In this document: positions 45,583 to 55,781 of the stretch, one piece after another | How the letters are laid out: each line of letters starts with the position of its first letter | How positions within the stretch are numbered: the stretch's first letter is position 1 | Assembly: GCA_018266755.1 (NCBI GenBank) | Contig: JAFDZW010000011.1 | Coordinates: 1 to 64,000, forward strand | Direction of reading: 5' to 3' | Length of the DNA stretch: 64,000 nucleotides | Source of the DNA: Bacteroidota bacterium | Lineage (GTDB): Bacteria > Bacteroidota > Ignavibacteria > Palsa-1295 | Notes under the pieces: model-generated | The model's input: the letters and a program-made list of their open reading frames with translations, nothing else | Told to the model about the DNA's origin: nothing | Databases searched by the model: none | Made by a program: the position numbers and the translations under genes

Positions 45583-46374
45583 TTACTTCTCTCGTTCTTC
45601 CTTCGGAGGTACCGGTACATGCTCCGGGGTGTGCAACGGCGAAAACAGCAGGACAACCCCTGCCCGGACCGAGTTTGCTTTCCATTGTAGGCTCGTCGCG
45701 ATGTTTGTTACTCCGTATGAGTACATAAGCTCCGGATGGAGTTCCATCGTGCGCTGCTCGTTTAGTGGAAGTGAGTACGAGATGCCTGTAATGAGCGCGG
45801 CTTGGAATGCAGATGCATTCGGGATCGTACCGCTGGACTGATTGCGAATACGGCTGTGCGAGTCGTTGCCGAGCGAATCGAGGAAGGTACCGCTGCCGTC
45901 CGGTTGGGTGATCTGCTCCTGTTGTGTGTACGATTTTGCAAGCAGCAACGCGGCGTGCATGCCGAGATGCAACTGTAACTTACCGAGCACTTTCCATCCT
46001 ACGATCGGTTCAAGCCCCAGCGTCGAGATCGATGCATCGAGTGTATGAGTAAACGCGCCTTGCACCGGCGCACTGTTGTGATATACAGTCGTGAATTCCG
46101 TTTCGGAAAGTGTCGCACCGATCGATTGAAATCCGAGCCGAAACTGCATCATCAGATCAGTTGCAACCGGCAAGCTGTACAGCACACCGGCTGCGATCCC
46201 CGGGCCGGTCCCCGTTTCATACCGAGGGCAGCAGCTCGGGACACCCGGCAAATGCTGGAAATCTGCGCTATGAATGTTATCGGAGAAATCTCCGTACACT
46301 CCGAACGCAGGACGCTCTTGTGCAAAAAGATTCGCACCGACGACAAGCAAGAGCACGATGAGTATCGGTCGCAT
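45583..46374 (-). CDS. Small outer-membrane barrel-like protein
   Basis: The 263-residue precursor has a signal peptide (MRPILIVLLLVVGANLFAQ). The mature chain alternates strand-like segments (FGVYGDFSDN, GPGIAAGVLYSLPVATDLMMQFRLGFQSIG, LQLHLGMHAALLLA, NSVRAGVVLLFSPL) and resembles OmpA/OmpW-sized barrels. A CC pair (PSCCPRY) is unusual. The last residues PVPPKEEREK are polar and lack a terminal Phe. It follows the von Willebrand A protein gene by 5 bases and probably shares its transcript. Confidence 0.65.
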   Translation of the reverse strand: MRPILIVLLLVVGANLFAQERPAFGVYGDFSDNIHSADFQHLPGVPSCCPRYETGTGPGIAAGVLYSLPVATDLMMQFRLGFQSIGATLSETEFTTVYHNSAPVQGAFTHTLDASISTLGLEPIVGWKVLGKLQLHLGMHAALLLAKSYTQQEQITQPDGSGTFLDSLGNDSHSRIRNQSSGTIPNASAFQAALITGISYSLPLNEQRTMELHPELMYSYGVTNIATSLQWKANSVRAGVVLLFSPLHTPEHVPVPPKEEREK

Positions 46375-46379
46375 CGAGA

Positions 46380-49300
46380 TTACTTAACGATATCGATCCG
46401 TTGCAGCCGCTGCACGGTCGGTGTGGTTAGTGTGAGATAGTAACTACCCGCTGACAATCCGGCAGTATTGATTTGGAATGTGTGAGTGCCCGGTTTGAGC
46501 TCGCCATCGAAGATCGTTGTAACGGGACTGCCGAGCAGGTCAGTGATGCGAAGAACTGTACGTCCGTTCTCGATCGTCTGAATATCAATCTGCGAGATCT
46601 TCTCCGATGGATTCGGGCTCACGCGTGCGATCTGTACGACGCCGTTCGGATCAAATAGGCGTGTTCCTCCTGACGTACATAACCCCAGCACGTCGAATGT
46701 TCCACTCTCGGACTCTACGTCGTAGTCAGCCGGCTGCCCACTGTCGTCGAGCCATGCGAAGTTGACGACGCTCATCGGACTTTGCGAACTCTCGCCAAGC
46801 ATCGCAACGAACGGGATGCGAGCCAGTACGGAATCCGCGCCGATCGAACCGGTGATATCGAGCGTATCGAACCGGGTGCCATGCTTTACGGTACCGCTTG
46901 TCGGGAACAGCACGGATGCGTCGTAGAGGACACGTGCCTGAAAATTTGTCGCAACCGATTGCAGCGAGGAGACGGGGACATTCTCGAGGATCATCGGCAC
47001 GACACGATGATCGCCGGGGTACCCTGAGTCGTCCGGTATTCGAACACGCCCCCCGAGACCCTGGCCGAATGTCGTGAGTACAGCAGGCGAGCCGACCCCG
47101 GAATACTCAAAGCCTATCCTGCCGGATGCTCTTCCGATATATTTTGGAGTGAACCGAAGCGTGACAGTCTGCGACGCACCGCTCGCAAGCGTGAATGGCG
47201 GACCGCCCGACACTACGGAAAACTGTTTCAGATCCGGACCGAGTTGCGAGATGCCCGTGAAGTCGATGGATGTGCTTCCGACGTTTCGTATCGCAACAGC
47301 GATCGTCGTATCCTTGTAGTCACCGACTTTGAGTTGTCCGAAGTCGATCACCGTACCGACGGAGGAAACCGTCGGTTGAATGCCGGTGCCCGTGATCGTT
47401 TGCGTGAGCGTACCGGACTGCGTAAAGATTAGGATACGGGCAGTCTTCGTACCCACCGATGTCGGTGCAAAATGGAATTCGACGCGCTGGGCTCCGCCCG
47501 CCGGCACAACAAACGGCGGCAACCCGGAGGCGATCACAAACTGCGATGCACTGGCGCCAACGATCGCCATCGAATCGACACGTACGGGATACGAACCCAC
47601 ATTGCGAATGAACGTCTGAACGACGGAATCTCTGCTTTGTGGAACGATCACAGTACCCATATCCACATCCTGGCTAGCAGGTTGTGGTTGCACGATGGAG
47701 AAGACCGCGTCAGATGTATCGGCTTGCACCCCCCCTTGCGTGCCCATCTTCCAGATGAACATATTGCCGTTCTGGCCGACGCTGGTGAGCGTATCCGAGT
47801 CAAAACCTGCCCGGCCGAAAAAGAGACCCGCGACATATAGCTGCCCGTGAGGATCCACACAGAGTGCTGAACCATCGGCGTCTCCCGCTCCACCGGCTTT
47901 CTTGGCCCATTCAGGAGATCCATCGGACGCAAATTTTACCACGAAGGCATCGTCTAACCCTGTTCGTTTCAATGTTGTGCCACCGAAAACCAGATCAGAA
48001 ATGAGACTCCCCGTCACGTACGCCGCCCCCGAAGGAGTAACAACAACATCGGCCGCTTCCCCACCTCCGCTTGTACTGCTGCCAACCCACTTGACTGTCC
48101 CATCCGGCGCATACTTGGCAAGAAAAACATTAAAGCTTTTCCCTATAAGGTTGAAGCTATCAAAGCTGCTAGGCCCGTAGGTGTAGCCGGTGATGTATGC
48201 ATTGCCGGAATTGTCGAGCCCAATATCTTCGCCGATGTCCATATCGGGACCCCCTGCACGCTTTACCCATTCGATACTTCCATCGGAATGATACTTCGCG
48301 ATGAAGAGGTCCCATGCGTCCCGTACGGAAAGATCTGCATACAAGGTGGTGATGCCGAAATCACAATGCCAAGAAAAGCTGCCCGTGACATAACAGTTAC
48401 CTGCGTTATCGACCGCGATTTTTTTGCCAAAGTCCTTCTCGATGCCACCGGCACCTTTTACCCACAGGAGGGTACCTTTGGAACTGTATTTCGCGACGAA
48501 CATGTCCTCCTGACCCGCCGATGACAGCTTGATTCCTCCGAAGTCGGTAACATCGGTATACAATCCGGTTATGTACACATTATCGGCGGCATCGACAGCG
48601 ACACCATTGGCCTCAACGTCGCTATTCGATATGGCGTCAACTGCATCCTTGACCCAGACAAGGCTTCCGTTCGGATCATAAGTCGCGACAAAGGCGCTCC
48701 TTCCACCCTGCCCGGTTAGGCTGACTCCTCCAAAGTCGACCACACCTGAAAATATTCCCGCGACGCAAAGATAGCCGGCATGATCAATCGTGATCGAATG
48801 CACCTCATCGATGTATGACCCTCCGATGCCCTTCACCCACGTCAGATACCCGTCCGGTCGATACTTCGCAATAAAGCCGTCGGCGGATCCGGAATTCTGC
48901 GAGGTCAACGAAGTCCCTCCAAAATCGATGCTGCCTTGAAAGCTCCCTACCACATAGATATTCCCGGATGAATCTGCAATAGTGGCGGCTGGGTCCACTA
49001 TCCCGGTCCCGCCAGCACCGATCACCCAACCATCCGAAGCGCCAGGACTGTTCTGCGCAACCCTCACCAAGCAACGGTTGCTGGTTGTGTTGGGCACATG
49101 CCACGCATACTGTCCTCCGGTCGTCGCATTCGTGATTGCAGACCACGTGGCACCGGCGTCGGTACTCAATGCGAGACTGACCGTCATACTGGTATCAATA
49201 CCGCGCCAGACGATCGGCGTATCAATGCCTGCCTCAAAGACTTCCCCTCCGTTTGGCTTCAGGAGCGCCAGCGTTCGTGTAGTGGAGTGATATCCTGAGA

Positions 49301-50519
49301 AACTCGCACTCGCGCTGCAGGTTGCGTCACAGAAATCGGTATGCAGGTCAAACTCAGACCAACTGTAATCGCTATCCTGCGGGGTGTACGTGATGGTGAG
49401 TGTTTTGCTCTCACCATCGGCAAGCACGAATGATTTGGGATTAATATCGAATCGTGGGTTCGAACTCGTAATACCGGTAACGGTGAATGATGCATGATCC
49501 GCCCGAACGGTCATTGTCGTACTCGAAGGCACATTGACTTGTGTTGGCAAGATCGAGACCAGCGAGGGGGAACACATTAGTTCAGCAACATCACTGGAAG
49601 GAAGTTGATAGTCGATTTGCACTGACTGCCCTCGCCAATTGAAGGCAACGGTTGTCATACCCGCAGAACACTCGGGCTTACTTTCCCATTGGATTAAACA
49701 AGGAGAAGCACCTTGTGCCGATTGATCGACCGAAGTGGCAACATCTAATGCGGCTTGCTTGCTATCGATCCCGTCGAATAATTGTCCACCCGTCGCCGTC
49801 GCTAATGCCCGAAGCGAAGACTTGATCCCGTCCGGCTCCGCCTCTGGACGGCTGTAAATGATCGCGAAGAATTCTATGGAATACTTAGTGCATGTATCGA
49901 TGCATTGCTGTAGCTCTACGTCCGACAACGCATCCCACCATGCATCGGTATAGAGAACGGCGACGCGCTTGTACTTCCCCGATTTTGCGATATTGAGGAT
50001 TCCAGTCCGCGGATTGAGCAGATGTTCGACAAAATCGTTACCTCCGCCAGCATCCAGCGTACTGATCTCCGTGAGGATCTTCGCGCGATTCGTGGTAAAG
50101 TCCTGAATAATCAGCGCGTGATCGTTGCACGTTTGCAGGGCAAACTCCGAAGCCGGGTCGTCAATCATCGGCACGAGAGTTTCCATCGTGCTCTTCCCAA
50201 GATCGACCGGGCGCTCCACGAAATTACTATATCCCATCGACCCGGAAACATCGAGACTCATCGCAAGCGAGACACGCGGGATCGGTTGATGTGATGGGCA
50301 GTCGATCAAGACTCCTTGGCGCAGCGTGCCGTTCTCGGTCACTGTAAGATCTGACGAAGATGGTGACTGCTGCTGGCCGCTTGCATCGAAGGCGTAGAAT
50401 TTCGCCTTCATTGTTGGAAATGCAGACGCATCCAGTCCGAAGACCGTAAAGCTCTGTGCAGAAAGCGAACCGGCCGCAATGAAGAGAATCGCGGTTATAA
50501 TGATCAGCCTCTTAACCAT
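46380..50519 (-). CDS. Secreted von Willebrand A / SBBP propeller protein with T9SS sorting domain
   Basis: The 1,379-residue precursor has a signal peptide ending GSLSAQ. A von Willebrand A domain follows with the metal-site DVSGS (Asp90, Ser92, Ser94). Residues about 480-940 contain SBBP repeats: DSSGNIYVVGSF, DAADNVYITGLYTD, DNAGNCYVTGSF, DNSGNAYITGYTYG, each followed by FVAKYxxxGxLxWVK. Two choice-of-anchor/ASPM-like modules follow (PASQDVDMGTVIVPQ and VGTVIDFGQLKVGD), and then the sorting domain (ARVSPNPSEKI, LSAGSYYLTL, terminal QRIDIVK). Its surface position and metal-binding domain suggest adhesion. Ligand unknown. Confidence 0.85.
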   Translation of the reverse strand: MVKRLIIITAILFIAAGSLSAQSFTVFGLDASAFPTMKAKFYAFDASGQQQSPSSSDLTVTENGTLRQGVLIDCPSHQPIPRVSLAMSLDVSGSMGYSNFVERPVDLGKSTMETLVPMIDDPASEFALQTCNDHALIIQDFTTNRAKILTEISTLDAGGGNDFVEHLLNPRTGILNIAKSGKYKRVAVLYTDAWWDALSDVELQQCIDTCTKYSIEFFAIIYSRPEAEPDGIKSSLRALATATGGQLFDGIDSKQAALDVATSVDQSAQGASPCLIQWESKPECSAGMTTVAFNWRGQSVQIDYQLPSSDVAELMCSPSLVSILPTQVNVPSSTTMTVRADHASFTVTGITSSNPRFDINPKSFVLADGESKTLTITYTPQDSDYSWSEFDLHTDFCDATCSASASFSGYHSTTRTLALLKPNGGEVFEAGIDTPIVWRGIDTSMTVSLALSTDAGATWSAITNATTGGQYAWHVPNTTSNRCLVRVAQNSPGASDGWVIGAGGTGIVDPAATIADSSGNIYVVGSFQGSIDFGGTSLTSQNSGSADGFIAKYRPDGYLTWVKGIGGSYIDEVHSITIDHAGYLCVAGIFSGVVDFGGVSLTGQGGRSAFVATYDPNGSLVWVKDAVDAISNSDVEANGVAVDAADNVYITGLYTDVTDFGGIKLSSAGQEDMFVAKYSSKGTLLWVKGAGGIEKDFGKKIAVDNAGNCYVTGSFSWHCDFGITTLYADLSVRDAWDLFIAKYHSDGSIEWVKRAGGPDMDIGEDIGLDNSGNAYITGYTYGPSSFDSFNLIGKSFNVFLAKYAPDGTVKWVGSSTSGGGEAADVVVTPSGAAYVTGSLISDLVFGGTTLKRTGLDDAFVVKFASDGSPEWAKKAGGAGDADGSALCVDPHGQLYVAGLFFGRAGFDSDTLTSVGQNGNMFIWKMGTQGGVQADTSDAVFSIVQPQPASQDVDMGTVIVPQSRDSVVQTFIRNVGSYPVRVDSMAIVGASASQFVIASGLPPFVVPAGGAQRVEFHFAPTSVGTKTARILIFTQSGTLTQTITGTGIQPTVSSVGTVIDFGQLKVGDYKDTTIAVAIRNVGSTSIDFTGISQLGPDLKQFSVVSGGPPFTLASGASQTVTLRFTPKYIGRASGRIGFEYSGVGSPAVLTTFGQGLGGRVRIPDDSGYPGDHRVVPMILENVPVSSLQSVATNFQARVLYDASVLFPTSGTVKHGTRFDTLDITGSIGADSVLARIPFVAMLGESSQSPMSVVNFAWLDDSGQPADYDVESESGTFDVLGLCTSGGTRLFDPNGVVQIARVSPNPSEKISQIDIQTIENGRTVLRITDLLGSPVTTIFDGELKPGTHTFQINTAGLSAGSYYLTLTTPTVQRLQRIDIVK

Positions 50520-50706
50520 GGGGATGATGATGATGAGCTCAAATATACGAGCCTGTCTGGCACTTCAGGTATTGATTGCCATACAATATTCAAGAAAGAC
50601 GTTCTGGACAGGGGAAACCTTACAAAAACAGCTGTCGCCCACCGGGCCCCACACCCCGCACTGTTACAATAGAAAATTCGTTGAAACGTCTGCCCAGTAG
50701 AAGGGC

Positions 50707-50735
50707 TTGAAACTCCGTATCTTAGACGGTAGTAT
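50707..50735 (+). promoter_or_regulatory. Candidate promoter of clpP
   Basis: TTGAAA at 50707-50712 and TAGTAT at 50730-50735 are separated by 17 bases, 32 bases before the clpP ATG. The match to a housekeeping consensus is good. Between 50520 and 50766 I see nothing else. Confidence 0.5.
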
Positions 50736-50766
50736 ACCCAGAAGATTTGTATAATATTCCTATTTC

Positions 50767-51435
50767 ATGAAAGTACCATTTGACTATAACAAGCTGACAA
50801 GCCTCTACGAGGCGAGCCCGATCTCCGCAGCCTTGGTGCCGATGGTCGTCGAGCAAACGTCGCGTGGCGAGCGAGCATATGATATCTTTTCTCGGTTGCT
50901 CAAAGAGCGCATCGTCTTCATCGGCACACCGATCGACGATACGGTCTCGAGCCTGATCATTGCGCAGTTGCTGTTCCTCGAATCCGAAGATCCGGACAAG
51001 GACATCAACATCTACATCAACTCGCCCGGCGGCTCGGTCTCGGCAGGGCTGGCGATCTACGATACGATGCAGTACATCAAGCCGGACTGCGCGACGATCT
51101 GCATGGGCATGGCGGCATCGATGGCATCGATCCTGCTCGCAGGCGGTACGGCCGGCAAGCGTTCGGCGCTCCCGCATTCGCGCATCATGATCCACCAGCC
51201 GCTCGGCGGAACGCAGGGTCAGGCACGCGACATCGAGATCTACACGAAGGAGATGCTCCGTGTCCGCAACGAACTCTATGCGATCTACTCGAAACATACC
51301 GGAAAGCCGACGGACCAGATCATGATCGACTGCGACCGTGATAACTACATGTCGCCGGACGAAGCGAAGGATTATCACCTCATCGACGCCGTCATGACGC
51401 AGAACGAGCGTAAGGATACGAAGACCACCTCGTAA
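50767..51435 (+). CDS. clpP: ATP-dependent Clp protease proteolytic subunit
   Basis: ClpP forms the 14-subunit protease chamber used by ClpX, ClpA or ClpC. At 222 residues it has normal length, with the triad Ser118 in MGMAASMAS, His143 in RIMIHQP and Asp192 in DCDRDNYMS. clpX is not adjacent; a terminator follows directly. The short N-terminal region before [10 protein letters not shown] could be a propeptide. Confidence 0.96.
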   Translation: MKVPFDYNKLTSLYEASPISAALVPMVVEQTSRGERAYDIFSRLLKERIVFIGTPIDDTVSSLIIAQLLFLESEDPDKDINIYINSPGGSVSAGLAIYDTMQYIKPDCATICMGMAASMASILLAGGTAGKRSALPHSRIMIHQPLGGTQGQARDIEIYTKEMLRVRNELYAIYSKHTGKPTDQIMIDCDRDNYMSPDEAKDYHLIDAVMTQNERKDTKTTS

Positions 51436-51455
51436 CGAGTTACGTATTTAAATGA

Positions 51456-51495
51456 CAACAGTCAGGTTGGGACACCCCGGCCTGACTGTTTTTTT
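51456..51495 (+). terminator. Rho-independent terminator after clpP
   Basis: ACAGTCAGG pairs with CCTGACTGT, with further pairing inside (GGG/CCC), and is followed by seven T. It lies about 20 bases after the clpP stop. Confidence 0.9.
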
Positions 51496-51518
51496 ACAGG
51501 AAGCGAACTTCCACAGTA

Positions 51519-52397
51519 TTAAAAATGATAGCTCAGGCTCAAACCGCCAAGGCTTGGGGTAATCTCGAGACCGGACTGGTCGAGCGGATGACTCGCTTCG
51601 TTATTCTTCCGCCTCTCGTCGCGATGTACAACCCACAATCCTGTTGTCGTTGCAATCGCGGCGCCGAGAAACGTGTCGGATAGCCAATGCTTGTCATGAT
51701 ACATCCGTGAAAATGCCGTCGTAGCAGCAGCGCCATAGAGCAACACCGTCGCAATTGGGTGGTCGATCCGCGCTGCAAGTACCGAGGAAATCGCGAACGC
51801 TACCGTCGTATGTCCGCTCGGCATCGAGAACCGCGCATCGTTGAACGAGAACGGGTGAAATGAGTACGAGCCATCGCCGGTAAACGGGCGCGAGCGGCCG
51901 AGTGCGTATTTGACCACTGTTGTAGTCACGCCGGCGAGCGCAAGCGTCTCGATCAATTCCCGCCCGGTCACCCGAAGGTCTTCCGAGCCGAATGCCAACC
52001 CACCGAGATACGTCACTGCACATGCACCGCCAATGGCGTAAATATCGCCATAATGTGTTGCAAGGTTCATGAAGTCCTGCATGGACGCACTTTGCGAGGA
52101 GGTCAGCGAAGCATGTCGGCCTGCGCTGTCGAGGGGCATGAGCACGCCCGTCCCGCCAACGACGATCGCCGTATTGCGCCAGTCAGTCCCATCGTAATGC
52201 AATGGTGCGGTGAAGTACGGACCTACATCGCTCCAGACGACCGCGATGTCGCTCCCGATCGTTGCGAAGAAGCTGCGATGTGTCGCGGTTGAATCGGCCG
52301 CCTGTGCCGTGCCGAAGGATAGCACGCTGGTCAACAACAGAACAACACCGGTAATCAACGAGGCGGGTCTGCTTGCGTGGGAATGCGTTGTGCTCAA
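51519..52397 (-). CDS. PAP2-family membrane or periplasmic phosphatase
   Basis: I chose a TTG at 52397, one base past the ppk1 stop; an upstream ATG would overlap ppk1 by 74 bases and adds a basic tail. The 292-residue product has a signal or anchor helix (SLITGVVLLLTSVLSFGTAQA). The PAP2 motifs are present: KYALGRSRP, MPSGHTTVAFA and SRMYHDKHWLSD, holding the catalytic His residues. Substrates could be undecaprenyl pyrophosphate, phosphatidic acid or polyphosphate-related. Coupling to ppk1 suggests phosphate or polyphosphate metabolism, but this is inference. Confidence 0.82.
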   Translation of the reverse strand: MSTTHSHASRPASLITGVVLLLTSVLSFGTAQAADSTATHRSFFATIGSDIAVVWSDVGPYFTAPLHYDGTDWRNTAIVVGGTGVLMPLDSAGRHASLTSSQSASMQDFMNLATHYGDIYAIGGACAVTYLGGLAFGSEDLRVTGRELIETLALAGVTTTVVKYALGRSRPFTGDGSYSFHPFSFNDARFSMPSGHTTVAFAISSVLAARIDHPIATVLLYGAAATTAFSRMYHDKHWLSDTFLGAAIATTTGLWVVHRDERRKNNEASHPLDQSGLEITPSLGGLSLSYHF

Positions 52398-52398
52398 T

Positions 52399-54504
52399 TC
52401 AAAGCGGTTTGTGCTTCGTTCGCAGAAGCTTGTGGATCTCGATCTGTGACTGCACCTTCGGCGTATCGGCACGGGTACTCTTATAGCGATTCATCTTGCC
52501 TTTCGTCAGCACACGTGCCTTGACGTTGTCGCGAAGTTGCAGGTCCAGTAACGCACGGATCTGCTCTCGGATTCGCTCGTCATAGACGGGGAAGCCGACT
52601 TCGATACGATGGGAGAGGTTACGAGTCATCCAATCCGCACTCGACAAATAGAGCCGTTCGTTACCGCCGTTGTAGAAATAGTACACACGTGCGTGTTCAA
52701 GATATCGATCGACGATACTAATCCCACGAATATTTGTGCTATAGGGCGATGCTCCAACGACCGCACAGCACACACCGCGAATGATGAGCTGCACCTTCAC
52801 CCCGGCCGTACTCGCTTCGTAGAGCTTCGCGATCATCTCCTCATCCTCAAGCGAATTGAGCTTCAGAAGGATACGTCCCTTCCCGCCCTCTTTGACGTTC
52901 TTAATCTCCTTATCGATGAACTTCGTTAATTGCTTGCGCATCGTGAACGGCGATACGAGCAGATGGTCGAAATCGGTCGAGCGCTCCTTGCGGCCAAGGA
53001 TTTGAAAGACCTCTTTTACTTCTTTCGTAATGCGCGGGTCGGTCGTGAAGAAACCGAAATCACCGTAGAGTTTCGCTGTCTTCTCGTTGAAGTTGCCGGT
53101 TGCAAGATAGCAATAGCGTTTCTTTTCTCCTGCGATCATACGCGTGACAATACACATCTTCCCGTGTACTTTCAGCCCAGGAAAGCTATAGAGGACCCGA
53201 ACGCCGCCGCGTTCGAGCTCGCCGGCCCAGAAGAGATTCCGCTCCTCGTCGAATCGGGCTTTGATCTCGACGAACGCCGTCACTTCTTTACCGGCTTTTG
53301 CGCATTCCTTCAATGCCTCGACCACTTCGGAGTTATTCGCAACGCGATATAATGTGATCTTCACCGCAATCACAGATGCATCTGCCGCGGCTTCGCGAAT
53401 GAACCGAACGACATACTCATACGACTGGTACGGATAGGTTACGAGTACATCGCGCGATTCGATCGCAGAAACAATCGTTGTGGCATCGGCAAACTCGGTA
53501 CACGCGAGTGTCGGCAGCGGTTTGTTTTCGAGCGATGCGATCCCTGGGTTCGGGAAACTCATCAGATCGCTGAAGTTGTGATACCGACCGCCGGGAATCA
53601 GATCGTCCTCAGTGAGCTTGAATTTCTTAGCAAGGTAGCGTATTGCATCCTGTGGCATCGCCGGATCGTATAGAAATCGCGACGGCACGCCCTTCCTTCG
53701 ACTTCCCAAACTCTCTTTAATCATTGCGAGAAGGTCACCCTGGAATTCATCTTCGATGTGCAATTCCGCGTCGCGGGTGAGCTTGAACGAATACGCACCG
53801 AGTACATCGTGCCGAGGAAACATTTCTTTGAGCGACACACGGATCACATCGTCGATGAACAGGATATGCGTATCCTTGCCGTCGTTCGGGAGCGTATAAA
53901 ACCGTGGGAGTTTATCGGTTGGGATCTCGAGAATCGCAAATTGCACGTCTCCGGCATTCGGATAATTTCCGTCAGCCCGAGTCGCCAACTCGATCACAAA
54001 ATAGAGCGAGCGATTCTTCAGAAACGGTTGCAGCGCTGGATTATTGAGAAAGACCGGGTCGAGGGTCGGCAATACCGTTTCACGGAAATAGGCCCGCACC
54101 TGTTCGTTCTGGGTTGGCGTTAACTGTGTTTCGTTGACGAGATAAATGCGATGCTTGTGCAGTCCCGGGACGATCTTCGTTTGAAATATCTTGCCAAAGA
54201 TTTCCTGTTGCGCGCGAACGATCTTATGAATCTTCTTCAGCAGCTTTTCCGGTTCGAGGTCCAGTCCGCTCTTTGCCGCTTTCTTGCTATTGAGCAGGCT
54301 CCGAAGCGATGCCACCCGCACGCGGAAGAACTCGTCGAGATTCGACGAATAGATTGCGAGAAATTTGATCCGCTCGAATAGTGGGTTACGCGGATCGGCG
54401 GCTTCTTGCAGGACGCGTTCGTTGAACTGCAGCCAGCTAATCTCGCGGTTAATCGTCTTTTGCGACGCCGGCATTGAATTGAGTGGTTCGATCGAGAATG
54501 TCAT
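52399..54504 (-). CDS. ppk1: Polyphosphate kinase 1
   Basis: Ppk1 polymerises ATP gamma-phosphate to polyphosphate reversibly. The 701-residue protein has the N domain (INREISWLQFNERVLQEA), SSNLDEFFRVRV, the phospho-acceptor His region FPGLKVHGKMC, YLATGNFNEKTAKLYGDFG, and the second PLD-like motif YLEHARVYYFYNGG with LSSADWMTRNL. All are complete. The start may be the first ATG or Met11. It shares a transcript with the PAP2 gene. Confidence 0.95.
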   Translation of the reverse strand: MTFSIEPLNSMPASQKTINREISWLQFNERVLQEAADPRNPLFERIKFLAIYSSNLDEFFRVRVASLRSLLNSKKAAKSGLDLEPEKLLKKIHKIVRAQQEIFGKIFQTKIVPGLHKHRIYLVNETQLTPTQNEQVRAYFRETVLPTLDPVFLNNPALQPFLKNRSLYFVIELATRADGNYPNAGDVQFAILEIPTDKLPRFYTLPNDGKDTHILFIDDVIRVSLKEMFPRHDVLGAYSFKLTRDAELHIEDEFQGDLLAMIKESLGSRRKGVPSRFLYDPAMPQDAIRYLAKKFKLTEDDLIPGGRYHNFSDLMSFPNPGIASLENKPLPTLACTEFADATTIVSAIESRDVLVTYPYQSYEYVVRFIREAAADASVIAVKITLYRVANNSEVVEALKECAKAGKEVTAFVEIKARFDEERNLFWAGELERGGVRVLYSFPGLKVHGKMCIVTRMIAGEKKRYCYLATGNFNEKTAKLYGDFGFFTTDPRITKEVKEVFQILGRKERSTDFDHLLVSPFTMRKQLTKFIDKEIKNVKEGGKGRILLKLNSLEDEEMIAKLYEASTAGVKVQLIIRGVCCAVVGASPYSTNIRGISIVDRYLEHARVYYFYNGGNERLYLSSADWMTRNLSHRIEVGFPVYDERIREQIRALLDLQLRDNVKARVLTKGKMNRYKSTRADTPKVQSQIEIHKLLRTKHKPL

Positions 54505-54601
54505 AAGCCGGCAAAATAGCCGAATGACATTACTATACGATTAGTGAAGTATTATGCGTATGTAAAGCGACAGCGAGGGATGTTGTTCCCATCCCCAATC
54601 T

Positions 54602-55687
54602 TTAGTAGCGCATCGTTTGCGGATAGAACCACACGAGCAGGTGTGTAATTACTCCGACCACAATACCAAGCACGAACCAGAGAGTCACCCATTGGTTCGT
54701 AGCTTCTTTGCGTTCGGCGGAGTGTCCGAGTTCGTCAAGCTCGGTGTGTAAACGTTCGGCTGTGAGCTGACCGCTATGGTCGGTAACACGATACGAGAGT
54801 GACCGAATGCTGGCGAACAACGATAGCAAGAAACAAGGAGCGAACAGGATATACGGTTTTCCGAAGATAGACGTATGCCCTACACGTAATGCATCGTTCG
54901 CGAGTACGAGCAGCAACACAATATTCGCAACGAGGAAAAATTGAGCCCTTCGGTTGGCAAGCTCGATCAGACGGACACTTTTGTCCGTCATAAGCATCAG
55001 GAGCGAAAGGTCCGGCGATTGTAGAGGTGCGGCAGACTGGATGGGCGCCGCAGACTCAGGGGCGGATTCACTGACTGTCGGTGGTGCGGATTCCGTCTTC
55101 TGTTTGTAGAGTCTCCTGAGATTCTCCGCTTGTCTGGGCGCATATCGTTCTTGCGCCGCACGGGTAAAGAAGGTGTGCTTCGAGAGGAGATCGATATTCT
55201 GCTCCAGCCACTCTTCATCGGTATAGTGGCGACCCTGTGCGCGTTCCCATTCGATGCGCAGGAGCTCGCTCTGCTCGAAGAAGCTTTTCTTGCCAAGCGA
55301 TGCCAGGTCGGCGTCGGCAACAATCTCTTCGAGAATATTACGTGGAGATTGCGGGATCCGTGTTGCACGGATGCAGCCGAGAACGACTTCGATCTTCTCC
55401 TGCGCGTATGCCTGCGAACGTAAGTACTCGGCAGCAATCCGAACACTGATTTCTTCGTGACCTTTGTACAGCTCCGTGTACCCCGTGTCGTGCAACAACG
55501 ACGCAAGCATGACGACCTCCACTCCTTCCTCGCCCAACTCCGTATCCTGCGCCAGCTTGCGAGCCGTCTTGGTGACGGACTCGGAATGAGCGTAGGTGTG
55601 GTAGACGAGGTAGTCCGGCAGCTTGTGCTTGAAGAGATCGAAAACGAACTCCTCGGTGCGCGCGATAATATCGTGGTGCTCGGTCAT
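54602..55687 (-). CDS. HD-domain phosphohydrolase fused to a Pycsar-effector-like (PycTM) membrane region
   Basis: The ATG at 55687 follows AAAGAG. A longer frame begins inside the repeat at 55736 and is an artefact. The 361-residue product has an N-terminal HD domain: YHTYAHS (His34), SLLHDTGYTELYKGHEEIS (His66, Asp67) and VADADLASLG (Asp125/127). A proline/alanine linker (200-225) leads to a membrane region with about three helices (250-268, 278-297, 333-355), beginning SVRLIELANRRAQFFLVANIV. HD plus PycTM proteins occur widely in Bacteroidota and are often annotated as Pycsar system effector family. PycTM is the membrane effector of cyclic-nucleotide antiphage systems. The loop between the last two helices is shorter than in relatives I recall. 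Activity and a defence role are unproven. Confidence 0.75.
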   Translation of the reverse strand: MTEHHDIIARTEEFVFDLFKHKLPDYLVYHTYAHSESVTKTARKLAQDTELGEEGVEVVMLASLLHDTGYTELYKGHEEISVRIAAEYLRSQAYAQEKIEVVLGCIRATRIPQSPRNILEEIVADADLASLGKKSFFEQSELLRIEWERAQGRHYTDEEWLEQNIDLLSKHTFFTRAAQERYAPRQAENLRRLYKQKTESAPPTVSESAPESAAPIQSAAPLQSPDLSLLMLMTDKSVRLIELANRRAQFFLVANIVLLLVLANDALRVGHTSIFGKPYILFAPCFLLSLFASIRSLSYRVTDHSGQLTAERLHTELDELGHSAERKEATNQWVTLWFVLGIVVGVITHLLVWFYPQTMRY

Positions 55688-55735
55688 GCTCTTTGATTCA
55701 AAAATAAGATACTTTGAGCGAAGCGAGCAAATTAT

Positions 55736-55777
55736 TAACCACAGAGGTACACAGAGGGCACACAGAGTAACACAGAG
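55736..55777. repeat. 42-base inverted repeat, left arm, flanking GxxExxY gene
   Basis: TAACCACAGAGGTACACAGA and on to CACAGAG: four CACAGAG units spaced 9-10 bases apart. It matches the reverse complement of 56158-56199 with a single difference (TAA against TAT before the last unit). Confidence 0.9.
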
Positions 55778-55781
55778 AAAT